This document shows positions 1 to 13,645 of a DNA stretch of 64,000 bases, in pieces. How positions within the stretch are numbered: the stretch's first letter is position 1; each line of letters begins with the position of its first letter. Both the position numbers and the translations under genes were made by a program. Below the pieces are notes generated by a model. That model saw only the letters and a list, made by a program, of their open reading frames with translations. It was not told the DNA's origin and did not search any database. This DNA is from Schistosoma haematobium (taxonomy: Eukaryota; Platyhelminthes; Trematoda; Strigeidida; Schistosomatidae): the NCBI RefSeq assembly GCF_000699445.3, contig NC_067202.1:15529924-15593923 (forward strand). The letters run 5' to 3'.

Positions 1-1089
1 ACAAAGAGACTTTATTCATTTGATTATTAATTACTTATGAACTGTACTTGGTCGAGTTGACGAGTAAGCCATATTACGTGTTAGATATAGGTTTAATGTA
101 ATGGAAGTAAACCTGTTAGAGTTACTGGATTGCACTGATTCCAGTCTTTTAATAGATGTTGAACAGGTCTACTTTGTGATTGGTCGGAAAATTAGTAGAA
201 AGTAAGAAACTTGAACTAAGTCGAATGTAGAACACAGTACTAAAATCCTCAAACCATTTACTGTTATTCTGAATCATGCAACAAACAACGAACTGGTAGA
301 AATTGATAAGTAAATAAGGAAGATAACGTAACTCCAAATCAGTCAACGGTTCACATGAATTTCATTCTCCGAAAAAAAAACAAATTATTGAGTGATATAA
401 TCATATTTGTTGACCGAGTTACAAACAGTCTACAGAAATCAATTTATTGTATGCCTATCTGATAGCGCTCGCAGATAAATACCAAAAAATACAACATCCG
501 ACTGTTATCAGCTTCTTAAATAATGAATACTAAATATTTTATTTTTCATGACTTTATGGAAATAAACTTTAAGATCTTCTCCGTGATTAATTCAACTGAT
601 TTGCTATTGATCGTTCTATCATTGTTGCTCATTGAATTGAATTAACATTGTACTGGGATATTTTTGTTACTCCAGTCAGTTATTCAAAATTCTCAAGAGA
701 TAACATGTATGAAGTTGTAGAAGGATCGTATATAAAACAACATACACAATCGATTAATCGAAGTGATAATTTTCATGTCACTTGACAGTGATTTAACATG
801 TTAGTGACATGCTTGGGGATGTATAACTCGATTCTTTGAATCGCAAAAAAAAGTGAACTAGTAATTCTTTAAGTTAGTTTGACCTAGTAGTGTTATTCCT
901 ACCTGAAACCTGATATTACTTCCTAAACCATTCTATTTCATAATATCTATTTCGTCAATAATTTATATAATCAGAAGATTTATTGTACAAAGTATGCTGT
1001 ACACGTTAACAGTAGTGTATTGGAAATAACATCTATTTAATTGATTACTAATTAAGAAAGTAGGTCACAAAAAGAACTAAAACACTTAC
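1..1089 (-). other. CAND1 intron, no further gene seen
   Basis: This stretch lies downstream of the last visible CAND1 exon, whose donor GTAAGTG begins at 1089 on the minus strand. It is AT-rich and stops interrupt every frame within short distances. No exon, RNA gene or recognisable repeat was found. The next CAND1 exon must lie beyond the left edge. Confidence 0.6.
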
Positions 1090-2106
1090 GAAACAACATT
1101 GAAGCATTGAAGTAAGGTTTTCATAACATCGACAGAAGGTACTTGTTTTAGTTGTTCCAATAAATGTGGTCGTTGAAACAATGTATTTTCAGTAATCAGT
1201 TTTGACAAATGATCGTCGAATTTCTCCATTGGTTTTGATGTTAAAAAAGGACTCATTTGTAAACGGAAAAGGAGAAAGCTAACAAGTGAACTGAAATATT
1301 TTTGTGGTATAATCCATGATAGATAACCCAATGCCTGAATAGCACGTTTACGTAAAGTAGTTTGTGGACATCCAAGGCAAGTGATCATGCAATCAAGTAA
1401 GTCCAAGTGATAACTTGTCAAAAGATTTCCAAAACTAAAAACAACAAAGCAATACATCATCAAGGCAAATTATGGGATGAATAAAACCTGTGCAAAACAG
1501 TGAACATGTCTCTAAATACATATTACGAACTATGAGCCTGTAATCTACATTTGCTGAGGCATAGCAGACTAAGTGTCGGATACAACCCAATCGTATAATC
1601 GAAATGCCATGGAGCATTGTTTGTTTTTACATAATAAGGGTAATGAACAGTTTGCTGTCTAGTAGACTTTGATCTTCAATAGTTAAGACAAAATAATGGT
1701 AACAAGCGGAGTTCAACCATGTTGGGTGTGCAACAGTTATCCACCACAGGCAATAAAAGATGGACAATATCGTTAATTAATCGAAGTTACAAATGCGCAC
1801 CACAAGATACCAGCTCAGTGGTCCGATATATTAAGCGTCCGCATACGTAACCGAAGGTCCTGGGTTAGATTTTTAATGGAGGGGTGATAGATGAATGTTT
1901 CTAAGGCCGTTGTTCAGTGCTTTCAGGTTTTCTATGATGATATAGCTAAGAAACGTTAGTGATTCTACATGTCCACAAATCCCCCTACGCTTCTAAATTT
2001 ATTTGAAATCTAAAGTTTGTTCACTTAAAATTAACAGTATATAGCAATAATTAACGATTATATTAGTTATTAATTACAGAAAAATATAACTAATCAATTT
2101 TACATG

Positions 2107-2151
<45 letters not shown>

Positions 2152-5100
2152 CAGTCAGATACGGGTAAGTAAAACAGAATAAAAATAAAATCATATTGAT
2201 ATAAAAAAAATGATAAATCACAATTTACAATAAATCAATAAATCACATACTGATTAATAATTTCAGCTAAAACTTCACAAGCTTCAACGCGTACATTATC
2301 ATCTTGATGTGACATAACCATATGTAATAATGGAGAGATGGCTTCACGAACAGCTGATTGAACTACTACCATATCAGTTGCATTCGGTAAAGCATTAACA
2401 ACAGTCTTGAGACCTGTGAATATAGTGGGGAGAAAAATTAACGAATAAAAAGTGATTGGATTTTTTTAGACAAAATTAGATAAATGACCAGAAGAGGTGA
2501 TATGTTTCTAATTGTCTAAAAATGTTTTTTGCTCATCAAGTACAGATTTGTGTACTACACTTTTAGTCACACTTTTGTATGACAGTTGGTGATACTACCT
2601 GAGTTATTCAAGCTATAGTTTATGAAGTGATATAACAATCATACGTAAAATAAATATGAACACTAAATTAAGCTGTCTAAATACTGATATTATATTCTTC
2701 AATATAAAATACAAGGAGTATTTCAGAAAGTTGTATGCTTATGTTTTGACTATAAACTATTCCTAGTATACGGGTGCTACAGACGTCACTTAACTGTCAA
2801 GGTCAAAAAAGATGAAGTGAGTCTGGTTTTGAGACAACGAAGTGAAAGTCCCTTCTTTACGCTGATTAGTTGAAGATCCATACAGTCAGTCATCAGGAAC
2901 GTTCTGGGCTAACGTTTCTCATTATCACAGAAACTAAATTATTTCGACCCATTCGTTACTCAGTGTTAATTCCATCTCGTTGTAGTAAGGTTTTATAGTA
3001 ACTTGGGCTAATGTATATTTTTGCCAGGCTCTATGGTTATTATGACTGATTGACTGACCGGAAGTACTTTATAGAGAAGTACTATTGAAATAAGAAAATG
3101 TAACAAAAATGAACTCATCAGTAAACTATATGGAAGATAATAATCCAATCATCGACTAAAGGAATCATGTTTGTATTCAGACACAAAACTTAGTAGCTCA
3201 GTTTCACACAGTACTGTGCTTTGTGTCACATGAAGCAACTCCACCTGCTAACTTAGCAGTTATATGTAGATGTGTGTCAGGAGTGACTAGTGTGAGGGCC
3301 AATTATACTGTTTGGTTACTTAAGCCTTGGTTAGTTCAATGAGGCTTAAATCCTGTGAACCGCTGGTTAAAAAACGAGTACTTAGGAAAACAAGACACGG
3401 AGATACACTATAGTGCTTAATTATTAGATTTTTTGATGCTTTATCAGAGTGTAAACACGTTTTATCTGTTGGTACTTTTTTCAAACATGCAACATGAAAC
3501 CTTACCACTGACCTATTCAGACCGTGAGTGAATCATAGTTATTTAGTCAAGCAAAGACATTGGTACAAAGGAACACAAAAATATATATGCGCCATATAAA
3601 AAGTGACATTGTGAAGAAATAAAGGAAGGCGAGTATAATAATAGAAAAAAAGAAAATAAATTAGTCTGAGTGAATAATAACAATAACAATGATAATCATA
3701 ATAATGAGGAGTGATTCAGTTAAGGAAAAAACAATCAGAATGGGATCCTTCAGTAGACAAAAGTTACTCTCACTTATATGGTCAGTCAGTCAGCTACAGT
3801 GTAGGACCAGGCACATATGTGCATCAGTCCAAGTTGCCATACCTCATTAGCACAACAAGATGAACACCGGATTCATAGAAGTAGTTAATTCAGTGGTGGT
3901 AATATACAAAAGAAAGATTGCATATAAGGACATAGTATTGCACCATCTCTAAGATCCCAACCACGTACTCATGAAGGCCTAACAAAATACAGTCTTGTAC
4001 AGATTCCCTTCATACCATGACAACACCATGTCTTACACTGACCACCTCTCCGCTTCTTCTAACCGGTCTCAGAGTCGGGAAATAATGTGGGATCCGCTGG
4101 TACGACATCCGCAGTACGTGTCCAAACCACGGAAGTCAGTGTTCCAAGATGGTGACACCAACTGAATTATAGTCACCATATACGAACACACATTGACGTA
4201 CCTCCGCATCACTGACATGGTGTTAGCACTGGATGCGAGCGATCCTTTGTAGGAAACGACAGTGGCCAGAACTGAAAAAATCCGCCCTCGCTTTAATTCC
4301 TACTCTCACAAATTGTGTCTAGATTATGCACGTTATTTCACTACTAGTTTTATTTATTTATTTGAACACACAAACATTGGTACAAGGAGGCACCAAATGT
4401 ATATGCGCCACAAACGATCCAACTAGACAGTAAATAAATGATATACTCTAGTTTTGTTCCAACCATGTTATACCAGTCAATTTTCTCGAGGTTTTGGCCT
4501 GTTACTAACAGCTGACTAGGAAAAATTGTCTGTAACATATGAACTGACAATTTTTCGGAACTTTACAAAGTGGTAGAAACCATGTAACACAGATGAACTG
4601 TGATATGACTTTAATACAATCAGCTAATTTGACATAGAGAATCGGTGAAAATTTCTTTACAATCTAATACAAAATGATAAGGGTGAAATAACTATTTTCT
4701 TGAATGAAGTTAATTACACTAATCAACATCCAGTATAAAATATAACACTGGTTGAAGTATCATCCATGTACAGAAACCTACCAATACTACAAATGCTACG
4801 AAGCTGTCCTTCGCCTCCTTTTTCCATAGTTCCAACAAGATCTTTGACGATGGTAATAATCTGCTGTTCTTTTACTTTAGTCGCTAAAGGACCTAGTCTA
4901 TTTTATATTATCAACGATTTGTCAATAAAAACCTACGATTTTACTGCAAGACTTTGAACTTCACCACTAGGATCCCTCAGAAGACGAAGAATGAGTCCAA
5001 CAACCTAGAAGGAATGTGAAAAGAATAGATTGTCACTTACTCTCTTTTCACTTTGGAGATCCAAACGAAGGGTGTTCACTTGTAATTCATTGATAAGATC

Positions 5101-5229
5101 ATTCATAGCCATAAACCGGTAATCAGTATCAGCTGCCACCATCTATTTGAGATAAATAATTGCGATGAGACCATCACATACCTTCTCCAGTAATGATGTC
5201 AAAGACTTATTTGACGTATCCATCGCCAT
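1090..5229 (-). CDS. CAND1: CAND1, cullin-associated NEDD8-dissociated protein, N-terminal 280 codons (3' part outside window)
   Basis: CAND1 is a HEAT-repeat solenoid that binds un-neddylated cullin-RBX1 and exchanges substrate receptors on SCF-type ubiquitin ligases. Coding exons, all minus: 5182-5229, 5041-5142, 4937-5004, 4782-4897, 2251-2413 and 1090-1434. All have GT-AG borders and matching phases. The translation follows the family: TSLLEK near residue 11; DYRFMAMNDLINELQ near 24-38; GEVQSLAVKSLGPLATKVKE near 64-83; SIGLKTVV at the exon 4/5 junction; and LRKRAIQALGYL near 193-204, matching the conserved VRKRTIIALGHL helix. The ATG at 5229 gives a 16-codon first exon of the usual CAND1 length. 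A second ATG two codons later is also possible. The first three introns are 39, 36 and 39 nt; the next two are 2368 and 816 nt. The last visible exon ends in phase 2, so the gene continues to the left. Confidence 0.93.
2109..2150. repeat. (TA)n microsatellite
   Basis: About 21 uninterrupted TA units in the intron between CAND1 exons 5 and 6. Probably length-polymorphic. Confidence 0.95.
3537..3600 (-). repeat. family A retroposon, 3'-end fragment
   Basis: Short decayed copy of the family A 3' end (motif CATTGGTACAAAGGAACAC near 3558), in minus orientation within CAND1 intron 4. Confidence 0.45.
3777..4345 (-). mobile_element. CR1-like LINE, 3'-terminal fragment
   Basis: The plus strand begins with GTCAGTCAGTCAG, the complement of a TGAC-type 3' tail. 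It is followed by a 3'-UTR block (3800-3950) that recurs at 30975-31140. Next comes a GC-richer stretch (4015-4310) related to the ORF2 C-terminus that also appears at 50390-50500, including the GWKK-type segment. Stops and indels break the frame. Inserted in CAND1 intron 4 in the sense of the gene. Confidence 0.65.
4346..4425 (-). repeat. family A retroposon, 3'-end fragment
   Basis: TTTATTTATTTGAACACACA followed by the CATTGGTACAAGGAGGCACC motif is the reverse complement of the family A 3' end and its (AAAT)n tail. Only the terminal 80 bp or so remain. It directly abuts the LINE fragment. Confidence 0.6.
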
Positions 5230-8200
5230 TATGCTGGTTGTAGTGTAATAAGCCAAGTAATTGTGAAGAATTGGTCAACTTCACCGTTCAGTTAACCCAG
5301 CTTCAAGTGTTAGGTTGCCAACTAAATGAGTAATCTAGAGAAAAAACAGTGAATAAATGAAATGATCGAGATTCTAATAGTCTATGAACTTCCTCGAAAA
5401 TCGCCAAGGTCCGCAAAAAATAGATACTAAATTATTTCATTCCATAATTTACAAAAGTTATGAATGATTGCTTCACACGAATTCATACTAGATGTGGCTC
5501 GGCAAGGTGAACTTGCAGATGAATTATTTAGGCTATGTTATGAAACCAAGTTTGAATAAGTCGAACGTCGAGTACTTCGTGACCACAAAATCTATTATGT
5601 TAAGCATTTATTTCCATCAATACCTAGTTTGATCAGTTGAGATCAATGAAAAATCTACTTAAAGAATGAATCGACTAGGATGATGATTGAAGTTTTAGCA
5701 TCTAAATAGGGTTCGTCAAGAAGTCTCCTCTATCAAATTTTAAGTGTGGAGTGCGGATGTTGGATGAGATACAAGACTACAATAAAGATTAAATTTTCAA
5801 TATTCCCAGCACTTCTCAAGTAGGATCCAATCCGAATAAGGTATATGTAGATCAGGGTTATTTCTCAAGCGTAAAACTGAACTAGTGGATTTGTGAACAT
5901 GGACCTACTGAAAAGGTTATGCATCCTGTAATGCCACCTGGACTTATGTATCACGTTGGTTGTGATGAGTAAAATCAAACATAGTGACTAAGAGACAGAG
6001 CTACTCTTCGTAGTCACTAACTTTTTAAGTCATATGAACTCTATAGTGAAGATTTACAAAGTAAGCCAGAATAAAAAGCGTTTTTTAAGTGTATCTTCAT
6101 ACCAGGCACAGAGGTACAAAGGCATTTACTATTTGTTTTACCGCATTTTCGTCATATTTTGTACAAGAATGTGCTCTGGGATTATCTGTTAGTGTGGTTG
6201 GAAAATTTACTCAAATCTGGAAGAACGTACAGAAATAATCCAGGCAGAATGAGGGAATACAAGTACCTTTATTCATAATCCCAATCTAGCAGTGAGGTTA
6301 GGGATGATCGTGTGACTTCACCATGTTTTAATTTTGTGTCTGATGATACTTTAAGTACAACTTGAGAAAACCTAAGATGGTGGCGGAAACTTTTCGACCC
6401 TGAATATGCGTACGAGTTTGTCTTACCATAACATTTGAAACACGATATCCAATGTTTACTTATTTAATCGACAGTCAGTGCCATTAATATGGTACATACC
6501 TTGTGTTTACGAAACGCTAAGTATTTATCCAAGACTAAAAAAGCATGTACCTGCACTCACTATTTGTTATGAAACGATGGAAATCGTCCGAAAGTCAGTG
6601 TCCGGATATTCGTATCAGTCCAAGCGGTGTTAGTACAAATGCAAAGATCGACTACACAACCCACAGATGAGAGCTTATCTACTGTAAACTTAGTTAACTA
6701 GTGTCAAGTACCGACTATTTTAATTTATTCAGACTTATTAGGTTGTGCAGCAAGTTTCGATTTGTTATAGTACAAGATACAACCTCATGAGTCATCTTAC
6801 TAATGCTAAGCAAAAAACGGATCCTCATTGCAAGTGGCGGTTTATCTCGGTCATATCACACCCTACTTTTCTACCCAATATACAAAAGCCTATGAACAAC
6901 ACTTGTCTTGAATCAGGCATTTCCAACAGACTGAAAAGAACACCATATCTACCAGCCCGTTTTACGTGGCAGACGTTCGGTTTGTAACTTTTCACCTTGG
7001 TTAATAGCAATTTTGCTCCATGAAGGAAAAAGGACATTATTGGTAGAGCTTACAATCACACAGTAATGTGGTGGAGAGCAAGTAATCCTCATCTTTGGCA
7101 CCACTCTGTATTCCGAAAGTTCAACCGGTTTTCCAGAACCATGAATAACATATTGAATTACATTAAACGTTGCGAATGTCTATGATCTACAATGTTTATG
7201 AATAGATGGTCAAAAATACACAAGTATTGGAAACCAAAGTATCAGTATCTCCGAATATCCGTTTGCCTTAAAAAGCCAAAAGTAACACCGTGCAACTTAT
7301 ACAACCACTGATACTGTCAGGAGTCGTTACAACAGTAAAAATGAAGTCAAATGAATACCAACGCCTGGTACGAGTTAACGGAAATTTGTCTAAAATTCAA
7401 CCACAAACACGAGTGAAATAGTTCGACGCACTTGAGCCTAAAGTTACAAGTGTATGGCACATATATAAGGCTAAATACATATCCTAAAACAACAGTATAC
7501 GCAGACTACTCACTTTGAGGTAAGTATTTGAAGGGTACACGGGATGCGAAGTACCGTTCAAAATTGGTCGACACGCTGTTTCGGTTTTCTGAAACCGAAA
7601 TCCAATACCTATGCGATGATGTACTGAAATCAGTTGAGAGTTTTGAGCTTTAGGCAGTGTTCAGAAAAACGTGGAGCTTTTTTGTTTTCGCCTATGAGTG
7701 AATTTGAGCGCGGTGAAGACTTTTGCTGAGTTTAGCTTGTTCTGGCTTTTGTCGATTAAAGATTCTAGTTACATCCTACCAGAAAGCTAGGACGCTGATA
7801 TGCACGCACAAAGTAGGCAGTACTTCTTTCTCTGATAAGCTAAAGGTCATTAAGTGATATTTCTGGGGTTTGAATTTAAAACTTACGTTTAAACTTTCAC
7901 TCCCAGTAGCACTAGGCCTATTTTCGATCTCTCGTTGATTGCTTCCACACTTGATATCTTCTCACATGGACAAAGATCGATTGTCTGACAAGCTCCGGGA
8001 GGTTATTGGCAAATGTGAGGATCAGCGGAGTGACAAAAACGATTTCATTTGACGCTAGTGACATTAACTCTTTCCAATTTCGACGCTTCCTGTTAACGTT
8101 GGTGAGAAACACTTTGTCCTCAAACGATCAAAATCTGATTTTCTGGCACGTTTTTTTGAAAGTAACTCTTGCGTTCCTGATATTGACGATTGTGTAGTTT

Positions 8201-8747
8201 ATACACGTATTTTGTTTGCATTACCATATTGTCATTCTGAAATAACAAGGTCAAGCACTAAAGTGGAATATTCCGTATTTACCGTTTATTTCGACTCAGC
8301 TTTTCTTACCAATCTAGGCTGATTAGGTCTGATTTCAATGACCATCAACTATCTAAAAGTTCGTTTTTGAGATATTTAGAAGTCTAATTCCGTCTTTTTT
8401 ACTGAAAACGACGGGGGTTCATATCCTATCCACACGATCTTGTAGCTGATCATACACCAACTGAGACGATTAACATTAGCCGTTGTACATTTGGTTGAGT
8501 TCATCAACGGTGAACGCAAGAAAACATAATGTATACAGTATGGCTCGGCCATGCACACATAATAGCTCTGTAAATTTATTCCTTTTATATTAAATATATT
8601 ATTCCATTACCATCTTGTGTGCATTATTTAATGGTTCTTACAAATCACATTACTGATAATCACAGTAGGACGAGTTAGTACAGACAATTGTGTGACTTGT
8701 AGAACCTTGAGAACTACTGTAAACATCATCAAAAAGTACTAGTATTT
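5230..8747. other. CAND1 upstream region, no gene recognised
   Basis: CAND1 upstream and 5'-UTR region, then about 3.4 kb of unique-looking AT-rich sequence. Overlapping short ORFs at 6745-7037 and 7918-8197 resemble no family I know and have no splice or codon-use support. The CAND1 promoter must lie near 5230-5500, but no TATA box or other motif can be called with confidence. Confidence 0.4.
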
Positions 8748-9035
8748 ATAAATAATTGTCTACGCAAGATACTGAATGTCTGTTGGCCTGATATCATCAG
8801 CATCAGCCTACTAGGAAACTGCATCACGAGGCAAGCACTAACTTGAAAGAGGAAGGCTGGAGAACACACTGAGTCGAGAAATGGGAGTGGACATGAAAAC
8901 GATTAATATCAATTGGAAAGAACCGAAAATAAATGCCCCAGACAGAGTTCGATGGCAAATTCTGGTGGGTGTCTTGCGATCCCTCTTGATGGGCAACGGG
9001 TGCGAGAAAGTAATGATATGTATTCGAAGTGAGAT
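8748..9035 (+). pseudogene. RTE-type LINE, decayed C-terminal fragment
   Basis: On the plus strand the residues NNCLRKILNVCWPDIIS, then a relic of the TRQAL segment and SREMGVDM, follow the C-terminal part of the RTE reverse-transcriptase ORF seen intact at 61-63 kb. The first ORF part and most of the central C-terminal region are missing, and the frame is shifted at least twice. The 3' end at about 9015 keeps only a trace of the GTAA-type tail. An old copy, inactive. Confidence 0.7.
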
Positions 9036-9789
9036 ATTATGGATCATATAATCACATCATGGAAAGTCTACAGTGCTAAACCATGTCCATTATTCTAGTA
9101 GCATAGGAATTGCACTGGTGACGACCTCAATCTAAATCCAACAGATACATTCAAAAACCATTGGGGCACGTCTGCTCGTGTGGCGATGAATTAACTCACT
9201 CGTAGATGTTGCATTTGATTCATACTCGGACGTTGATTAGTCATCGATGCTTGAGTTGGCACTGTATCAGAATAAGGAGATCACGATGGGATCACGAAAA
9301 TCCGTAGAATCTCAGTAAAATCGCGCGTTAGTGATAACTGTGTTTGGATTGGCCGTCAGTTATTATCAGTGGTTACTGTAACCGACGAAACAAAGTTTTG
9401 TAATTATTAAATCAGGGTAGACGACAACATCTGAATGCAGTACGTAGTATATCCACTACAGCATTCGTCTACTACCTTATACTATAAGCCATAGTTTGCG
9501 GCTCTCATTCCAGTATAGTCTGCCACTAAGGTCAAGGCAGTGATAGTGTAGTTCGTGGGAGAATTTCCTTGGATGTCTAAAGACGAAACCAGTCGGCATT
9601 AAAAGGTCATCAAGAAATCCGCTTTTCATTCAGACTTTGAGCCAGTGTCACAGGAGCGATGGAGAGGGATTACTTAAAATCCCTTTTTTCACAAAATCGG
9701 TTAATAAGCTACCATTGTATAATACTTGTTTGTTAGAAATGAACAGCATATTCCTACGAGTTGAGCGTATCAACCTTTACCAGACCCTG

Positions 9790-10225
9790 CCTCAATATCT
9801 AGCTAGTGGAGTGTTGAAATGGCAATGTATCCCCTTCTGGGTTGTAAAATCATTTATTCTGGGCTTTTTTTCATACATAATATTTGGAGGTTCAAAAGTC
9901 GACCCGACGAAGTTATTTCCGTCATCACTATAGATTTCCTTTAGAGTTTCTCTCTTCCTATGAAACGTATTAAAGCTATTATGAAAGCGTCTGTACTCAA
10001 ACTTAATGCTATTTCTGGTTGCACGGCACGCGCTTGAGGACACAAAATATTCGTCCATACTTCGTTTTTCCACTTCTTTCTCAGAGAGCCATCACATAAA
10101 GGAAAAACAGAACCAGCCTTGCAAAACGTGACAGTCAAAAAAGGTGCTATTATCTGTTGATCCAATGTGAATTTCGTACTCATACAACCCATGCATTTAT
10201 TTATCACCCGTCTTACTGCTCTGGT
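9790..10225 (-). pseudogene. BEL/Pao LTR retrotransposon integrase fragment, frameshifted
   Basis: Read on the minus strand from 10225, the pieces include a CMGC half-motif like the zinc-binding end, then SLSTDAFIIALIRFIG, EIYSDDGNNFVGS and, near 9820, a KGIHCHFN-like block. The order and spacing match the BEL/Pao integrase core: SLSTD-F--ALRRF, then I-SDNGTNFVG carrying the second catalytic Asp, then W-FNPP. At least one frameshift lies between the segments and single substitutions alter conserved residues, so it is not functional. No LTRs were found around it. The reverse transcriptase was not recognised nearby, although the ORF downstream to about 9560 may be its continuation. Confidence 0.65.
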
Positions 10226-13200
10226 TCACCTAACAATTCGGTAACTCTTGAGTATGGCAGCTAACACATATGATGTTGCTTTTCAAGTGCTAGTGTTGTC
10301 GGATGAATAGCTGTGTTACAAAGTAATGACTGGGTCGGATCACAGGATGCCTGAATGAAAGTGGACAGCCTGGGTAGTTCAATCGTCCGCCAGCACGAAG
10401 TACTCAATCGATTAATGTGAAGGACAGTTTTGGTAACTCTTCTCAACTGGTAGTTGATTAGGTCTCAACTCCATACAATAGAGCTATTTTGACGTTGGCG
10501 TTGAAAATTTTTTGTCTCGGGTAACAGCCTGTTTTAGTTATAGATATTCTCCAGCTGATGGGATATTGATATATCTTTGATAGTTTGCAGTTAAGTCGAG
10601 AAGCGTTTGATCTTATCTAGCTAGTAGTCAGAAGGGATGGGTAGCACAGCGTACCCATTCGTCCTCTGGTGCGGATGCGTGACCGAGAGCCTGCTGCTAG
10701 AATGTGTCAAATAAAACCAACGAAGACAACATCAACGTCAGAGACTTACAAGCTTATTTATTTTTAGGATTTATTTGTCTCGTTAACCCCCTAGAATGTA
10801 AAACTTTGCCCTCCTGTTCTGTTACATTTGAATGGCAGTGATAGTTTTACTTTCGTTGCACTTCACTATCTTCCGTGATCTACCATACTTTGATCCATTT
10901 TTTGGTTACATTATATAGTTCTCTCGTACTCCCTTCCCATGTAGTTTCTTCCACTGCTACTGCAGTTTATATTTCCTCTCATCAGCTCTAGTGCTGTTCT
11001 CTACTCGTTTGTTTATGCGTTTCCTTCTTCTGCTGTTGTTTGACTGCTAGCCTCTTGTTTATTCCTTCTCGAATCTCCTCCATACTCAAACGAGGTCTGT
11101 TCTTTAAGTCACTTCGCCTTCTGTGATGTTGAAATTATAACTTCGTCAACTTTCCAGTCGCTGCTAATAATGGATTTTTATTCTTCTAATGAGAGCTATC
11201 TTGAACTTACTGAGTTTGTTGGTATATTAAAGAAAAACTAGCAAACTCATGTGATACTATTTATACAGTTGTCCGAAGCTTCCTTACCTTCAATCTCACC
11301 TTGACTACCATTGAGTGGAGACCTGAGGCTATATCAACTTTTATTCACACCACTTCCGTGAATCTTTTAAATTTTTTATTCGACTAGATATGATCTGTCT
11401 GGTTTTCTGAAATGTAGTCTGCTATAGCCCATACAACTTTTGTATGCGTTTGTGGTGGAAAATTGTGCTACCCATTGCCATGCTGATGAAAGTACATAAA
11501 TTTTCAAACCTATCACTCTCGCTTCTTTTTCCGGTCCACGTAGTCTATAATGCGTTCACACCTAGAGCTGTCCATCCCGACCGTCCATCTTTTAGGTCCT
11601 CTTTCCAAACATTTCCAAACGTTTTAGAGCACTATTTGTGAGATGGATGGAAGACTCATATAAAACCAGCTCTTATCATCCTCATTAGTATCAGTAGCAG
11701 ACGCATTGGGCTGCGATCTTTTTCTCCTTTGTACTGAAGAATGTTTTAATGATCCTGGATTTGTGAGTTCTCCATCATATTGACTCTACTTGTAGTTTAA
11801 AAAAGTAGTTTCGGTATAATCTCGTATGTGTGGTATTTTCTCCTTTGTGAATCGAGTACGGTAACAGCTCTTCTAGACCTATTCCTGACCAAACTGTGCC
11901 CAGTTATTTCACTCACCTCAAGCACAGAAGGTTGGATCTTCCTGTTTATCCCTCCATTTGAGTGACCTCCCTGGTCTCCCAAACTGTGCAGACATTCAAT
12001 GTATTGTTACATTCGTTGTCTTTATGATCAATGACTCAGGACAAACGAATTAATTAAGAGCTAGAATACAAATGTTTTTGAATATATGTATATGTATATA
12101 TTAGTAATTGAATTCATGAGAATATCGGTAATAATATACAATCAAGGTATAATTATATTAAATGGACACAACCAGAATGGGATAATAGTAGTATCGAATT
12201 AATGCCAAATTTAGACCTTCTTGTGGTTGAATTGGATTTGTATTAGAACTGCATATTATAATCATCAGTAATTGTAATAGGATAGAAATGGCACTGGCAA
12301 TAGAATAACCAGCGTTTGTATTGTGGCGAAATAATTTTGGGACTCTGTTAGACTGGCCTAATCTGCAATGTACCGAAATGAACGAACTGTCAAGAGTAAC
12401 AGTCATTCACTGTGTCTCAAGTATTTATACATCAATATAATAATAGAATACGACCAACAGATGGATAGACAGTCAATCAAACAAAGGCATATTAGAAGGA
12501 TTCGCGTTTGCTGCCTTGGTTGTCAGAGTGAGCATCAACTTTGTAACTTTTGGAGCGTTTCAGCTTTCTCAATCAGCAAACCTAACTGTTCTATATAAAG
12601 TCACTTTAAATCCCAAGGATAAAGTTCAAATGTATCAAACGGTTTCTCTAGTTGGCGTCTCAATAGAGGATGCTTCTTGATGAACAGAGTTGTTAGCCCC
12701 ACTCTCCACCCTTCTCTTCCACCTGTGCTTAGACTCGATAGTAACCACAGAGAGATCCAAACCGAGTTCCACCAGCATTAGTCGAAGACATTAGGGAAAC
12801 CTCTAGAGAGGGGTAGAAATCTAGGATTGACTATTAGTCCCTGTAGAAGGTCCACGACGAATTTCATTGTTACTACCGCGGATAAAGTAGAAACGACTTT
12901 ATTGTCACAACAACTAGGAATAGAGCAGTAGTTCAAATAAAACGAACCTACTACAAAACAGTTTAACTTCAGGGTGTTGATGGTAACCAGAAATTCTGTT
13001 GCTTTATTGTTCAACTAACAGAGAGATAAATAGTTGATATTTTGGAGGTTGAGGAAGTCGTAAACTTGTAGTTTAAGTTAATGATCTCAGGCCATTGACT
13101 AACAGCCTGTCAAATTATGTCGATTTTTAGGAGTTCAAACCTTATTAAATAGGTTTACAGATCTGACAGTCTTCACCTTCCGTATTTGGTATGTTAGAGA

Positions 13201-13460
13201 TGGTTCTCATAAAAAAGAGAAGGCTCCATTATCTTCAAAAACGAAATAATATTGGTGTTCGACGAAAGGCTATCAGAGTAATATTCCTAAGTAACGTAAA
13301 ACTCATAGAGGTTATCAATAAATCTCATAGACTTTTCTAATCGTTGTCACTGCAACGTCTAGTACTACTACAAACTTGATTTATTCTAGCTTTCAGATAG
13401 ATCAGTTAATTCATTATTCATAAGTCACATTCAGATCTTGCAAATTATTCGCCCATAGCA
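10226..13460. other. intergenic, no gene recognised
   Basis: Mixed AT-rich sequence between CAND1 and WDR25. Short ORFs at 11444-11641, 12158-12406, 12368-12598 and 12778-13014 show no recognisable family, and several overlap on opposite strands. Part of 10230-11400 may belong to the decayed BEL/Pao element, but this cannot be shown from sequence alone. Confidence 0.4.
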
Positions 13461-13464
13461 TTGA

Positions 13465-13645
13465 CTGGTCATATTTGAGCGTATGTGTGTGTATCGCTTA
13501 CCCTACTTATCACATGCCTTAGCTGACTTTTGCCTGGAAACAAATAATCAGTCTTGCTTCATCAGGATAAGTTGAAGCACTCACACCCTCCGCTTTTCTT
13601 TACCGTAGCTTATTTTCAATTTCTGTCTGAGTAAACGAATGCCTG
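13465..13645 (+). repeat. family R repeat, partial and diverged
   Basis: Weakly resembles the family R block seen at 14306, 21718 and 22341. It shares GTGTGTATCGCTTACC-, TTATCACATG- and CTTGCTTCATCA-type blocks in order. Diverged and short. Confidence 0.35.

Noticed and set aside
6745..8197. Overlapping short frames on both strands (6745-7037, 7918-8197)
   Set aside because: No family, no splice sites, and opposite-strand overlap typical of chance frames.
9637..9933. 98-codon plus-strand frame
   Set aside because: Antisense to the BEL/Pao integrase fragment.
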